A program made the translations under genes and the position numbers. Shown here in pieces: positions 42,491 through 53,248 of a stretch of DNA of 64,000 bases. Source of the DNA: Streptococcus hyointestinalis (GTDB lineage: Bacteria > Bacillota > Bacilli > Lactobacillales > Streptococcaceae); the NCBI RefSeq assembly GCF_011039275.1, contig NZ_JAAKGB010000001.1, forward strand, positions 682,001-746,000, given 5' to 3'. The notes under the pieces are model-generated. The model was not told where the DNA came from. It worked only from the letters and a program-made list of their open reading frames with translations, and ran no database searches. Every line of letters starts with the position of its first letter. The stretch's first letter is position 1.

Positions 42491-43351
42491 TTACAGAACT
42501 AACACGGTCGTAGCTGGTCGCATTTCTTCTTTGGAGTGCTGGATGGGGTAAGCTTTAAAGCTCGTTAGGTCTTTGACGGCATTGTCGCGTATGGCTAAAT
42601 TCCAAGTGGATGGAGGGATGTACTCTGGGTGCTTTTGGACAAAGTCGATCCTCAGTAGCCACTCACGCCTGAAGCCGCGAGGATGGGAGTGATAGGTCAC
42701 TCCGTCTAAAGCTACCCTACCAAACCTCCTATACGCAAGTCCAAAGACCACGGCACCAACCCCATACCGCTGCAACCCCTCATGAAAAGGCTGACTGCCT
42801 AGAAAGCTAGTAAACGGCTAGAAGCGCTCATGGGTCATGATAAAGCGTCCGTGAGTGACGAAGTGCATAGCGACACTGACATTTTTCCCATCAAGAGCTT
42901 GCAAGCTAGGCACCAGTTATTTAAGTGGCTGCTCGGTAAGCGTATGGGCATCAAAAGTACGCTCCAGCTTACGGACAAACCAAAACATCTTATTGCGCTA
43001 GACAAACGCCACTAAGCTAGCGCTATCGTTAAAGGAGTAATCATACCAACCGTGGAAAGCAAGCAGTAGCTTTTGCCCAAGGTCGTAGAGCTGATAATCC
43101 AACTGCTCGATTTGCTTCTTCTATAGAAGACGCATAGCGGGATTACCCAGATTATAGGTAACCGGGAGATATTTCTGCAGTACTCTGATAAACGGCAGCG
43201 CCGGTTGGTGAAAGTCAATGGCGTTAACGCCAGCTAGAAGTAGGGGCTCTAAGTGGTCTTCTCTGAGCAGCTCTCTTAAGCACTCTGTATCAGACTGTCC
43301 AAAGGGATTGAGGGCAATGTGTAAAGCACTCATTATCGCTAATTTTGCCAT
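42491..43351 (-). CDS. Calcineurin-like metallophosphoesterase (interrupted)
   Basis: 286 codons. Metal-binding motifs are recognisable but damaged: MSALHIALN for SDLHID (both Asp lost), LLLAGVNA for GD, YNLGNPA for GNHD, VAMHFVTH (VxxHxxP), and the last motif FGLAYR for GHxH. Middle block LLLAFHGWYDYS. Four or so internal stops. It stands opposite its neighbours, between two related glycine-zipper protein genes. Substrate unknown; relatives cleave phosphodiesters. Confidence 0.72.
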
Positions 43352-43520
43352 AGCTCTATTGTCGCATAAAGCTAGTGGACAAGGTGTATGCGTTATTTTG
43401 AAAAGGCACAGGTTAGACAGAAACTTGTGAGTCGTTAAAAGAATGATAAACAGCTGAAAGATAAATTATAAACAGCTGAGACAAGTGTAATACTGCAACC
43501 GTTAGAGCTGAGGTATTTTT

Positions 43521-44114
43521 ATGGAAGCCATTATTGTGACAGCTGTCGCTGTAGAGAGTCAGGCTTAGCAAGCCTTATCAGACCTTAAAAACAGCAGGGT
43601 CACTCCCTAGTCTAGTAGCTCTCAAGATGCTCTTGTGAGCAAGGGAGATGGACGCGTAAAGATTCTTCACGAGGTGGACAATGCCTCAAATGATGAGACA
43701 ATGGTAGGTGGAATAGTCGGAGGACTCATCGGAATGCTAGCTGGTCCTATCGGGCTTTTGTTAGGTGGAGCGAGTGGGGCTCTTACTGGGGCTGCTATTG
43801 GTAATACTGCTGAAGACAATGAGTCGCTTCTCAATGAGCAGGTCATGCAAGATATTATCTGAGCTGATGGCGTTACGCTAGTGACTTTTGGAACAGAGCA
43901 GGTTGACCGTAGTTATGGTAATATTATGGCCAGCTGTGAGTCAAGAGCAACTCGCTATGACGCTTCTGGAGTCAGAGACGAGAAGACTCTAGCCAACCAA
44001 ATGCAAGAAGACTTTCAGAGAGAAGCCAGAGAGTAGATAAAAGCTAGGAAGAAAGCACGTCACAATCAAGTAAAAGACCACTTAACTAACGATGCGACTA
44101 AGGAGGACAAATAG
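43521..44114 (+). CDS. Glycine-rich membrane-insertion (DUF1269-like) protein 2 (interrupted)
   Basis: 197 codons, paralogue of the gene at 41823. Starts MEAIIVTAVAVESQA, has a long glycine-zipper segment GGIVGGLIGMLAGPIGLLLG near residue 65 followed by GGASGALTGAAIG, and an acidic/basic helical C-terminus. Four internal stops. It ends 9 bases before the HdeD-like gene, so the two are co-transcribed. Shares the VTFGTEQVDRSYGN-type region with family members. Probably a general-stress envelope protein; function not established. Confidence 0.6.
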
Positions 44115-44123
44115 GGGGCGCTT

Positions 44124-44636
44124 ATGAAAACAAGTCGAGCACTCTCTTTCGTAGCAGGTGTCATTCGAGCCATTATAGGGATTTATCTCCTATATGTACC
44201 GTCTCTTAATCTCTTCTCTCTTAGCTGGTTAAGAGCTGTAGCGTTATTAGTAGGAGCCTGAGCAGAGATTATTTACTATTTTAGCGAGAGTGGAGGCTGT
44301 CGCAGAATCGGGGGCTTATGTGCCGCCATTGTTTCCGCTATTTTTGGGATTTACTTACTGTCAGGTTATTTCTTGACCTGGCCTATTCTCATGCCGACTG
44401 TGATTGGTTTATGGCTATTGATTATAGGGATTGTGCGTTAATTCCAAGCTAGTGGCACATCAACGAGCATACCAGAGTTAAGTAATTATCTTCTTTGGAC
44501 AGCTAGTGGGGTAATTATTTTAGGAATTGTCTTGATGTTTAATCCGCTATTAGCCAGCATTGTCGAAGCCGCCATTGGAGCTAGCGCTTTCATTTATCAA
44601 GGATATGTCCTTATGGTAGAAGCTTTTAAACGCTAA
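44124..44636 (+). CDS. HdeD/DUF308-like membrane protein (interrupted)
   Basis: 170-codon integral membrane protein with about six helices, for example SFVAGVIRAIIGIYLLYVPS, AAIVSAIFGIYLLSG, LLIIGIVR and ASGVIILGIVLMF. This is the short repeated-helix architecture of HdeD/DUF308 proteins linked to acid or general stress. Two internal stops (TGA after LVGA, TAA after IVR). Follows the glycine-zipper gene closely and is followed by a strong terminator. Confidence 0.65.
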
Positions 44637-44720
44637 ATCATTTATAGTTATAACAGCGTTAGCTAAAAAGCTACTGTGGTCTAAACATAAAAGATAACCA
44701 ACTTATTATTTAGATACACG

Positions 44721-44747
44721 AAAAAGCTAGGTAGTGCCTAGCTTTTT
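44721..44747 (+). terminator. Strong terminator
   Basis: AAAAAGCTAGG-TAGTG-CCTAGCTTTTT, an undamaged 11-bp stem ending in T5, after the HdeD-like gene. Confidence 0.8.
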
Positions 44748-44901
44748 AGCTGTCGTATCTATGTAACAAAAGTTTAACTTGTATCTGAGTTAATTTTTCT
44801 TGACGATAAAGCTGAGTAGCAGGCGTGAGTTCCCGAAAGGGTAAAATGGCACGTCCTATGATAAAGTAGAGAAGATTATATAAAAAACGAGGTATTTTTT
44901 T

Positions 44902-46003
44902 ATGGATATGGTAGAAACACGCCATAAAATAGTAGAAAACACAGAGAAGTTGACTAGCTTCAGGAGGTCTCTTTGACTAAGAACGGCTGGAGGAAGAGAT
45001 TGCGCTTTTGGAAAACCACATGACCGAGCTTGAGTTATGGGGTAATAATCAAGCAGCGCAAAAGGTCTCTCAAGAGCTCAACGCGCTCAAACAGACCTAA
45101 GATATCTATAACACCATGCAGGGGCTCTCAGAAGAGAGTGAGCTAATGCTAGAGATGTTGGATGAGGATGAGAGTCTCATGCCAGAGCTTGAGGAGACGC
45201 TTGATAAGCTTGATAAGCTTAAGATAAGCTACGAGAAGACGCTTTTGCACTCTGAGCCTTACGACCACAACAATGCTATATTAGAGATTCATCCAGGCTC
45301 TGGTGGGACAGAAGCTCAGGATTGGGGCGCTATACTACATCGCAAGTACACCCGCTATGGCCATGCCAAAGGATTTAAGGTTGAAGTGCTTAACTATCAA
45401 GCAGGGGATGAGGCTGGGGTCAAGGCTGTAACTCTAGCTTTTGAAGGACCAAATGCCTACGGGCTTTTAAAATTAGAAACGGGTGTCCATAGGCTCGTGC
45501 GTAGCTCACTATATGACTCGGCTGAGAGCCGTCACACCTTCTATACCTCTGATGAGGGCATGCCAGAGCTTGACGATCCTGTCGAGGTTGAGATTCGTGA
45601 TGACGACATCAAGATGGACACTTTCCGGAGTGGTGGGGCCGGTGGGCAAAATGTTAACAAGGTGTCAACGGGTGTGCGCTAGACCCACATCCCAACAGGA
45701 ATAGGTGTGACTTCTACCGTTGATAGAACGCAGTACGGCAACCGTGGCTGTGCAATGAAAATGCTCCAAGCCAAACTCTAGCAACTCGAGCAAGAAAAGA
45801 AAGCACAAGAAGTTGATGCGCTAAAAGGGGACATAAAAGAAAGCACATGGGGCAGCCAAATTCGCTCTTATGTCTATACCCCATTTACCATGGTCAAAGA
45901 CCACCGCACAGGCTATGGAGTCGCACAGGTGGACAAGGTCATGGATGGCGCTATTGATGGCTTAATTGACGCTTAGCTCAAATGGCATATAAGCGAAGAC
46001 TAT
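44902..46003 (+). CDS. prfB: Peptide chain release factor 2, programmed +1 frameshift (interrupted)
   Basis: RF2 ends translation at UGA and UAA. Residues 1-24 (to FRRSL) are in one frame; after CTT-TGA-C the ribosome shifts +1 and the rest continues from GAC, the usual autoregulation. The catalytic GGQ loop is intact ([12 protein letters not shown] near residue 245). The codon-reading SPF motif reads SLY ([10 protein letters not shown]). Internal stops in the shifted frame: TAA just after GAC, TAA after LKQT, TAG after STGVR, TAG after AKL, TAG near the end. The normal stop is changed to TAT, so the frame runs on toward ftsE. ftsE follows. Confidence 0.9.
44962..44977 (+). promoter_or_regulatory. 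prfB programmed frameshift site
   Basis: AGGAGG (44962-44967) acts as an internal Shine-Dalgarno 3 bases before the slippery CTT-TGA-C (44971-44977). All key elements are intact although the codon after GAC has become TAA. Confidence 0.85.
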
Positions 46004-46026
46004 AAAATCCAGATAAAGGAAAACAT

Positions 46027-46719
46027 ATGGCTTTAATTGAAATGCGAGACGGGACCAAGAAATACCGTCGCGCTTCAACCGTAGTAAGAGGTATCAACCA
46101 CACGGACAATCAAGGAGAGTTTGTCTAGCTTGTTGGACCGTCTGGGGCAGGTGAATCCAGTATCATCAAACTCTTGTACCGTGAGGAAGAAGTAACCTAT
46201 GGACAGTTAAAGGTTGGCCATGTCGACCGCACCATAATCAAATGTCGCAACATTCCAAAATTACGACGCAGAATCGGCGGGGTCTTTCGGGACTTTAAGT
46301 AGCTGCCGACGAAGACTGTTAATGAAAATGTTGCCTTTTCCATGCAGGTAATCGGAAGCAGAAGACGGGACATCAAAAAGCGTGTTTTTGAGGTCATAGA
46401 GCTGGTCGGGCTAAAGCACAAGCAGCGCTCTTTTCCTAATCAACACTCTGGTGGTGAGCAACAGCGTGTGGCTATTGCCCGGGCCATCGTTAACAATCCT
46501 ACGCTCTTAATTGCCGATGAGCCGACGGGAAGCCTAGACCCTGAAATCTCTATGGAGATTATGAAGGGGCTAGAGTGTATCAATCATCAAGGGATAACAG
46601 TTATCATGGCAGCGCACAACAGCCAAATCGTTAACCAGCTACGTCATCGTGGTGTGACGATTGAGGATGGACGTATTGGCCGTGACGGAGAGAAAGGAGG
46701 CTACGGTTACCGTAATTAG
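46027..46719 (+). CDS. ftsE: Cell division ATP-binding protein FtsE (interrupted)
   Basis: ABC ATPase that with FtsX activates the septal hydrolase PcsB in streptococci. 230 codons. Starts [19 protein letters not shown]; Walker A is GPSGAGESS (Lys to Glu), Q-loop VFRDFK, signature [13 protein letters not shown] (LSGGEQ expected), Walker [14 protein letters not shown] (intact), H-loop MAAHNS. Two internal stops (TAG after EFV, TAG after FK). Its TAG overlaps the ftsX start in the original ATGATTAG arrangement. Confidence 0.9.
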
Positions 46720-47659
46720 ATATTTCTATAGCCCTGTGTGGCCATCCATCAAGAACTTAAAGTGTAACTTTTGGATGACTTTTGCCTCTAGCACATCCAT
46801 GTTAATTACGCTGACCTGGCCGGGTGTGGTATCAGCGGTTATGCTCAATGTCGAAAAAGTCGCTTCAAACGCTGAGGACAAGGTGCAAATCAGTGTATAC
46901 CTTGATTATGATTCAACAGATGGCGCAAAAGAAGTCACAGACCTGGCCGGACAAACCAGTGCAAATGCCAGCTATCCCAAGATTGACGATCTAATCAAGG
47001 CCATTGACGGTGTCACGTCTAGCACTTACTCAAGTAAGGACCAAGAGTTGAAAAAACTGCAAAAGACATCGTCAGATATCTATAAGTCACTTGAAGGTGA
47101 CGCCATTCCGCTTCAAGACGTCTACTAGATCAAGGTGAGTAAGGATAGCCAGGTCACGTCCGTAGCCAAGGCGAGTAAGAAAATCTCAGGCGTTGAGGAT
47201 GTGACCTAAGGCGGTTATGACGCTGATCAGATGCTGAGTTTCATGCGTGGCGTTCGTCTCTGGGGTATAATCGGTGTGATTGCCTTTATCATCATAGCTA
47301 TTCTCCGCACATCAAACACCGTGCGCCTCACTATTAGGGCACGTAAGCGTGCTATTGAAGTCAAGCGCTAGGGTGGGGCCAAGAGCTCTGACGTACGGGG
47401 TCCATTTTTTTTTGAAGGGGCTAGGATAGGCTTCGTTGGTGCTATTTTATCAGCTATCATCCTGTATTTTGGTAATCAGTTTGTCTACGAAGACTTGGTA
47501 TCAAGCTACAAGGGCGTGGTGTTCTAAACCCCCCAAGGCTGTTTACCGTATGGTATCGGTGGGCTCTTTTCCTTTGGGATTATAATCGGAGCTTTTGCAT
47601 TAACCCTCTCTATGCGCCGGTATCTCAGAACAGAAAAAGAAATTCCACAGGTCATATGA
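46712..47659 (+). CDS. ftsX: Cell division protein FtsX (interrupted)
   Basis: Four-helix membrane partner of FtsE. Starts [20 protein letters not shown] (GTA for ATG), TM1 MLITLTWPGVVSAVML, a large extracellular loop with VQISVYLDYDSTDGAKEV and MLSFMRGVRLWG, TM2 IIGVIAFIIIAILRTSNT, then FFFEGARIGFVGAILSAIIL and a last helix. The extracellular domain contacts PcsB in pneumococcus. Internal stops: TAG after DVY, TAA after VT, TAG after KR and TAA after VVF. The normal stop around 47627 seems lost; the frame runs through the terminator to TGA. Confidence 0.85.
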
Positions 47660-47674
47660 CTAGGGGAATTTTTC
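47635..47674. terminator. Convergent terminator ftsX / DUF4811
   Basis: GAAATTCC and GGAATTTTTC form an imperfect stem around CACAGGTCATATGACTAG, with T-rich right and A-rich left flanks; it can serve both strands. Confidence 0.5.
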
Positions 47675-48364
47675 TTAATTCGTGAGATGGAGTATATTCT
47701 TTATGGCCACTACATGGAGTTCAGCATCGGCTAGAGGGTCGCTTTTGGCCATTTCTTCTTCATCGGAAGACGCTGCGCGTTGGCTGTGTGTTATGGCGAT
47801 ATGTGCCAGTGGTAGCGCTTGTTAGGTGGAAAGTGCTAGCCATGTTATATCTGGCAATTCCACCGTGCTTTTTTGAGAGACAAGGCTGCCTCCCTCTCCC
47901 GCAAAGCCGTATAAAATCTCGTCACGCTTTGAGGGCCAAGCGTAGCGCTAGGGGGCTGTAACAAGTGTGACTTTTGTGACGTCAGAAAAGGTGTAAATAG
48001 AAGTCTTATTTATTGCCTGTATAGACTTTTTCATAGTTGGCACAAAGTGGGTGTTGGCTTATTTAGCCTTCTAATCAGAGTGGAAAACCAGTACTTTAAG
48101 GTCTGAGTTGGGGCCAAGTGGCTAATAGGTAAGAATGCCATACGGCAGGCTAGGCACATCAGCTGTGTAGATAGACTGGCGTGTGACCGCACTTTTAATG
48201 GAAAGCCCTGTGTGATAGATAAAGGGGTCTGTTAAGATATAAACGGAGCCGACGAAGGCTAAAAGCGACATAATTCCCCAAATAGTGCGCCAAACAGGTG
48301 ACTTAATCAGTGTCCAGGTCACAAAGGTCAAAATCGTAGTCGTTGCGATAATGGCAATAATCAT
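47675..48364 (-). CDS. DUF4811 family protein (interrupted)
   Basis: 229 codons with two N-terminal membrane helices (IIAIIATTTILTFVTWTLI and IWGIMSLLAFVGSVYIL) and an exported C-terminal domain containing VTRQSIYTADVPSLPYGIL, LVTAP and GFAGEGGSLVSQKSTVELP. Such proteins are typically encoded next to an MFS exporter, as here (11-base gap), and are thought to be accessory to it. Five internal stops. Function not established. Confidence 0.7.
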
Positions 48365-48375
48365 TTGTCCGCCTT

Positions 48376-49863
48376 CTATGTTTCCTCAATCATTCCTTTG
48401 CGTAGGAAAAGAGTGACTATAAATCCGATAACCACAAAGACAAAGCCAAGAACAAAGGAAGCGTGCAAACTATTTAGACTAGCGTCGATAACTTTTGCAG
48501 CATCGGCGATGGGGTCTTGAGTTTTGAGGGTGGCTGCAGGATTGTTGGATGGGCTGACATTTTGAGTGACGCTAGAGAACAAAGCCACAACGACCGTAGA
48601 TGCGATATGTCTGACGGTATGGTAGGTAGCAGTAGCGTGCGAAGCTGCTTCAGCAGGCCACGCTCCCATGGCACTTGCAGTAAGCGGCATTGGGATAAGG
48701 GCCATCCCAAACATACGAACAGCAGACAAAAGCGTGATGAAGGGGTCAGCCGTTGACGCTGACAGGAAGATAAAGGGAACAGTCCCCCCACCCAAGATGA
48801 AAAATCCAACCAAAGCCAAGCGCTTGGAGCCGACCTAATCACAGATAAATCCAGCAACGGGACTGACAGTCCCAATCAACAAGGCCCCAGGAAGCAGCGT
48901 TAGCTTTGAGTTGAGAGTAGATAAGCCGGGGACATCTTGGAGATAGAGTGGCAACATCAGCTCAACCCCCATCATCGTCATCACAGAAAGGGCGATAGAA
49001 AGAGTCGTTACAGAAAACTCTATGTATTTAAAGAGAGTAACGTTAAGAAAGGGCTCTTTCGTATGCGCCTGCCTGAGGACAAAGAGAGTGATAATGATAA
49101 TCCCGATAATTATAGGAGCCAGCACATAAACTCAAACGCCCCAGCTATGACTAGCGACATTGGAAAAGCCCCAAAGAAAGCTTCCGAATCCTACAGTAGA
49201 CAGGCTAAGGGATAACATATCCAGTATTATCGCTTCAATGTCAATAACATCTTAGGTAAGAAAAGGTGATAAAATCAAGGAAACGAGTAAAATGATAAGC
49301 GGAAGGATAAAGATTGCACGCCACATGAGATGGGTAGGTCCGATGACAAAGTCCTCTTTTAAAATCCAACCCGCTAATGTAGGTCCAACAGCAGGGGCTA
49401 GTCCCACAACCAGACCAATGAGTCCCATGGCAGTTTTTAGATGCTCTTTGGGAAAGACATTGGACAAGATAACCTGCATACGGGGCAAGGTAATCCCGAC
49501 GGCGCAGGCTTGGATGATACGTCCTAACAATAAAATCGTTCAGCTAGACGTAGGGGCTAATGTAGTCAACAACAGCTCGATAATTAGAAGCGCATAAGCC
49601 CAGATATAGAGCTATTTGGGGGAAAAGCGTGTGGCTAAAAAGGTAGAAACAGGAATAATAATCCCATTTGCTAGCAAGAACCAGGTCGTTGCCTTTTGAG
49701 CGGTCGCCATACTGCTATGAAAACTTATCATCAAAGTCGGAATGGCAGTCCCTAAGGTCGTAAGATTGAGAACCCCCGCAAAAGACGCCACTAATAAAAG
49801 CAAAATCATCAGCGTACGGCTGTAGGGCTAGCCATGAAAATCACAGGTAGTTATTGAGTTCAT
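48376..49863 (-). CDS. MFS drug exporter, DHA2 (EmrB/QacA/LmrB) type (interrupted)
   Basis: 495 codons, fourteen predicted helices. Motif A-like region after TM2 (FLATRFSPK), the antiporter motif C-like LIGLVVGLAPAVGPTLAGWI near residue 150, TM regions RAIFILPLIILLVSLIL, IIIGIIIITLFVL, MTMMGVELMLPLYLQD, and VLGFVFVVIGFIVTLFL at the C-terminus. Proton-driven export of lipophilic compounds is the family role. Six internal stops (TAG, TGA, TAA mixed). Own promoter upstream and a palindrome before the ATG. Confidence 0.82.
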
Positions 49864-49878
49864 TGAGTCTCCTATACT

Positions 49879-49892
49879 AATGATAATCATAA
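49879..49892. promoter_or_regulatory. Fur/PerR-box-like palindrome in the MFS leader
   Basis: ATGATAATCAT-type palindrome (AATGATAATCATAA) between the MFS promoter and its start. Resembles the core of Fur-family boxes (GATAATGATTATC type). Regulator inferred only from the motif. Confidence 0.35.
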
Positions 49893-49931
49893 AAACAAAA
49901 AATGAGTATTTAATAGTTAATAACCACACAT

Positions 49932-49960
49932 AATTTATGCTTAGATATGACGTTTGTCAA
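49932..49960 (-). promoter_or_regulatory. Promoter of the MFS exporter
   Basis: Minus strand TTGACA (49960-49955), 17-base spacer, TAAATT (49937-49932); a near-consensus promoter about 70 bases before the ATG. Confidence 0.6.
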
Positions 49961-49984
49961 TTATTTAATGAAATGAGAATCCTG

Positions 49985-50006
49985 AAAAAGCCGAACAAAG
50001 ACGGCT
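49985..50006 (-). terminator. Terminator after the MBL-fold gene
   Basis: AGCCG-AACAAAGA-CGGCT with an A run on the plus strand (T run on the minus strand), just after the MBL-fold gene stop. Confidence 0.5.
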
Positions 50007-50011
50007 GAAGA

Positions 50012-50656
50012 TTAGGCTGCAAAGAAAGGATTGAAATGCTTATCATGTCCGATAGTGGTGTCAAAACTGTGCCCAGGGGAGACCTGGTAGTGGATTGGTA
50101 GAGAAAAGAGCTGTGTTAAGATACTCTTAAGAAGCACCACACGGATGCTTGGCGGCAAATCATAACGTCCGATAGACACTCTAAAAAGCGCATCGTCAGA
50201 TATGACTAGCTCTTCTCTTTCAGAGACAAAGGACCCACCATCAAACGAGTGCCCAGGTGTATCACGCACATCAAAGGCCACGCTATTTAGCTGGTAACTT
50301 TTGCCAAGCTCAAAAAAGTAATCCGCAGGCTTGAAGATAACAACGATCATGTCATCGTGACGAGGAAGACCAGAGAGATTATCCACTGGAGAGCCTAGCC
50401 AGCTTGCCTCTTTTTCAGAGACGTAGACAGGAGGATTGCCATAATCCCTGTGCCCCAGGTCGATCCTCATGATGTGGTCGTAGTGCGTGTGGGTCAGTAA
50501 AATGGCAGCCAGCGGCTTTCCGATAGACACAAGCGTTTCACAGATACTCGCATAGTCACTCCCTGGGTCAACGAGGAGGACGGGACTGTCATTGATCAGG
50601 TCGAAAGTGGATTCACGTGCGATAGTATATAATGTACTATTTATTTCCATATCCAT
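50012..50656 (-). CDS. MBL-fold metallo-hydrolase
   Basis: 214 residues without internal stop, glyoxalase-II-like. Starts MDMEINSTLYTIARESTF (the second Met may be the real start). Metal motif LLTHTHYDHIMRID keeps HxHxDH; further ligands are expected around TPGHSFDGGSF (GHSPGS in relatives) and SDDALFRVSIGR (GDxLF expected, Gly to Ser). The C-terminus has VSPGHSFDTTIG with the last His and NPFFAA at the end. Cytoplasmic hydrolase of thioesters or related substrates; exact substrate unknown. Confidence 0.75.
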   Translation of the reverse strand: MDMEINSTLYTIARESTFDLINDSPVLLVDPGSDYASICETLVSIGKPLAAILLTHTHYDHIMRIDLGHRDYGNPPVYVSEKEASWLGSPVDNLSGLPRHDDMIVVIFKPADYFFELGKSYQLNSVAFDVRDTPGHSFDGGSFVSEREELVISDDALFRVSIGRYDLPPSIRVVLLKSILTQLFSLPIHYQVSPGHSFDTTIGHDKHFNPFFAA

Positions 50657-50740
50657 AGGCTACCAAAAAAAGCGCAAAAGTGCTTCAATTTAGAGACGAG
50701 ATTATCCATAAAGATAAAAGCATGCTATAATGGAGGTATA

Positions 50741-53221
50741 ATGTACGAGAATGCAAAACGAGCATGAGTTGTCGTTGACTTGGAGGCTACCTCAGCAGGA
50801 AGCAACGCAGTCATCACACAAGACGGCATAGTCAACATCGAAAACGACGAGATTGAAAAGACCAACTCTACAGATGTCATTCCGCACCAAGCTTTAGAGG
50901 ATAATTTCAATCAGCTGACAGGTAGCACTGATGAGCAGTTGCGAACGGCGCTTGAGTTATCCCAAGTGGCTAGAGAAATTATTGAGCAGATTGAGGACTG
51001 TGTTATTGTAGCGCACAATGTTAAGTAAGACGCCATTCATTTAGCCGAGCAGTTGTTTTTTGAGGGCTATGGACTGTGCCCACCTCGTGTGGATACGGTG
51101 GAGCTGTCACAGGTTATTTATCCCAGCTTTGAAAAATATGGCCTTGGCTACTTGGCAGGAGTGCTGGACCTTGATTTGTCGCAGGTGCCCACGGCTATCT
51201 ATGACGCTTATGCGACGGCGCAGCTTATTTTACAGTTAAAGGCAAAGAGAGAGAGCTGGCCAAAAGAACAGCTAGAGAGAATGCTGCCTTTTGCGCATGC
51301 TCTTTTGTTTGAGAGTCGGAAGTAGGGTGATGATGCTTATAGAACAGCAAAGCCTATGGTAAGCTCGGAATAGCACTTGCGTCATGGCTTGATTTTACGT
51401 CGTGAACAGGAAGTTGGAGCAGAAAAGCAGCTATCGCAACAGTTTGAGAATAACAGACAGCTCTTGGAACGCGAGGAGCGTAAGCCACAAGAAGTCTTTG
51501 CACAGGAAGTATCAGCTTCCTTTGACCAAGCCCTACCAACATTTATCGAAGCGCAAGCGGGTCGCGGCAAGACCAACGGTAATCTGTAACCTTTGCTAGC
51601 CAAAAAAGAGCTAGAGCAGCTTATCATTTGTGTGCCGACGAAGATTTTACAAGACCAGATGATGGCACAAGAAAACAAGGCCATCCAGCGTGTGTTTGGT
51701 ATAGAGGCTTGTAGGCTAAAGGGACCTGGTAGCTACATCAAGCTGCATGCGATTTATCAGAGCTTGAGGACTCAGACTGACAGCGCTCTTGTCATTCGTA
51801 GTAAAATGCAACTTTTGGTCTGGCTCATGGAGACAGGGACTGGCGACCTTGATGAAAACAAGCAAAAACGCCGGTTTGAGAGTTAGTTTGAGAGTTAAAA
51901 GCACGATGGCCAGCTGACTGCCGACTCTATGTTTCAGGCTATGGACTTTTGGCAACGGCGCTATGGTAGAGCGAAAATCTCTAAACTACTAGGGATCAAA
52001 CACGCTTACTATTTAGAGCGTGTGCAGGAGGACAAGACTTTTGCTAAGGGCCAGTGCATTGAGTTTGACGGAGCGCAGCGTTTAGTGTAAGAGCTGGATA
52101 CTGATTCACGTCAGCAGCTAGAGGGCAAGGATGTCTTGCAAGATATTCAAAAAACGCTGACTGAAACAGAGCAGCTACTTGATAGGCTTCGTCTTGAGGA
52201 GATTAGCATTGAGCACATTCGTAGGGTCGAGCAAGCTTAAGATAAACACCGCTATAAAGGCATTAAACGGCTTGAAGGGAACGAGTTAGCCCTGTTACGG
52301 CAGGCGTTGTCGGAATTGTCTCTAGCTTGTGTAAGACCGCTTCAAGAGCTGCTATTGTCGCATTATAGCGACTTTTGGCTTAGCACCATCTACGACGCAG
52401 AAAGTGATAAACGCCATATCTATTTAAAAGCTGGCAATTAAGACTTGCTAGACTTTAAGCAGTAACTGCCTGAGACGCAGAAACTCTACTGTATCTCAGC
52501 CACTCATGAGATTAGCGACAAGGTCGATCTTGCTGAGTTGTTAGACTTTGAGACAGGGACATTTAGCACTCTTCCCCGACATAAAGCACGCTAGCAACGT
52601 CTGGATGGGGACAGTAGCATGCCCATGCCGTCTGATGTTAGCGAACATCAGTATGCCCTTGAGATTGCATAAAGCATCGAGCAGCTAATAAGTCTCAATC
52701 AGTCTGTACTAGATTTATTTACTCGAAAGCAGATGATGTTTTTGGTTTCTGAGTAGTTGGATATTTGGGCCATCAAGCACCACACTCTAATCAAGAACGG
52801 CACGCCTTATCAGCTTAAAAAGCGCTAAGATAGAGGCGATAGCACCGTTCGTCTTGGGACAGGCGCTAACTGGGGGGGCGTTGATTTTGTGCAGGCCGAC
52901 CACATGATTGAGCAAGTAACTCGCATGCCCTTTGACAATCCAAAAGACCCCTTAGCCAAAAAATTAGATACGCACATAAAAGCGCAAGGCAAACAGCCTT
53001 TTTGGGACTATTTCCTTCCTTTAGCAGTCATAAAAATAAAACACGCTATTGGCAGGACCCAGAGACGACCGCAGCAAAAAGCTGCAGTAGTCAATCCAGA
53101 TAGTCGCATTCTACATCGCAGCTACGGACCTCTTGTTAACAAAGCTTTAGAGGAAGATTATAATATTTCTTCGCAAAATTTTGCTAAATCTATAACAGAG
53201 ATTTCAGAATTTCTGCTATAA
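50741..53221 (+). CDS. dinG: DinG-type helicase with N-terminal exonuclease domain (interrupted)
   Basis: Bifunctional DnaQ-like exonuclease / superfamily 2 helicase, 826 codons. Exonuclease domain: VVDLEATSAG (DxE kept) and CVIVAHNVK near residue 90. Helicase: Walker A as EAQAGRGKTNGNL (GxGKT kept), ICVPTKILQDQM, CRLKGPGSY iron-sulfur or nucleic-acid region, C-terminal IEQVTRMPFDNPKDPLAKK and IGRTQRRPQQKAAVVNPDSR (motif VI, GRxxR). Acts in DNA repair and R-loop removal. About fifteen internal stops, here mostly TAA. A TATAAT-GGAGG-TATA-ATG string puts -10 and ribosome-binding site almost on the start. Confidence 0.82.
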
Positions 53222-53248
53222 TAGGAGAGAATAAAAATGAGGTGAATT

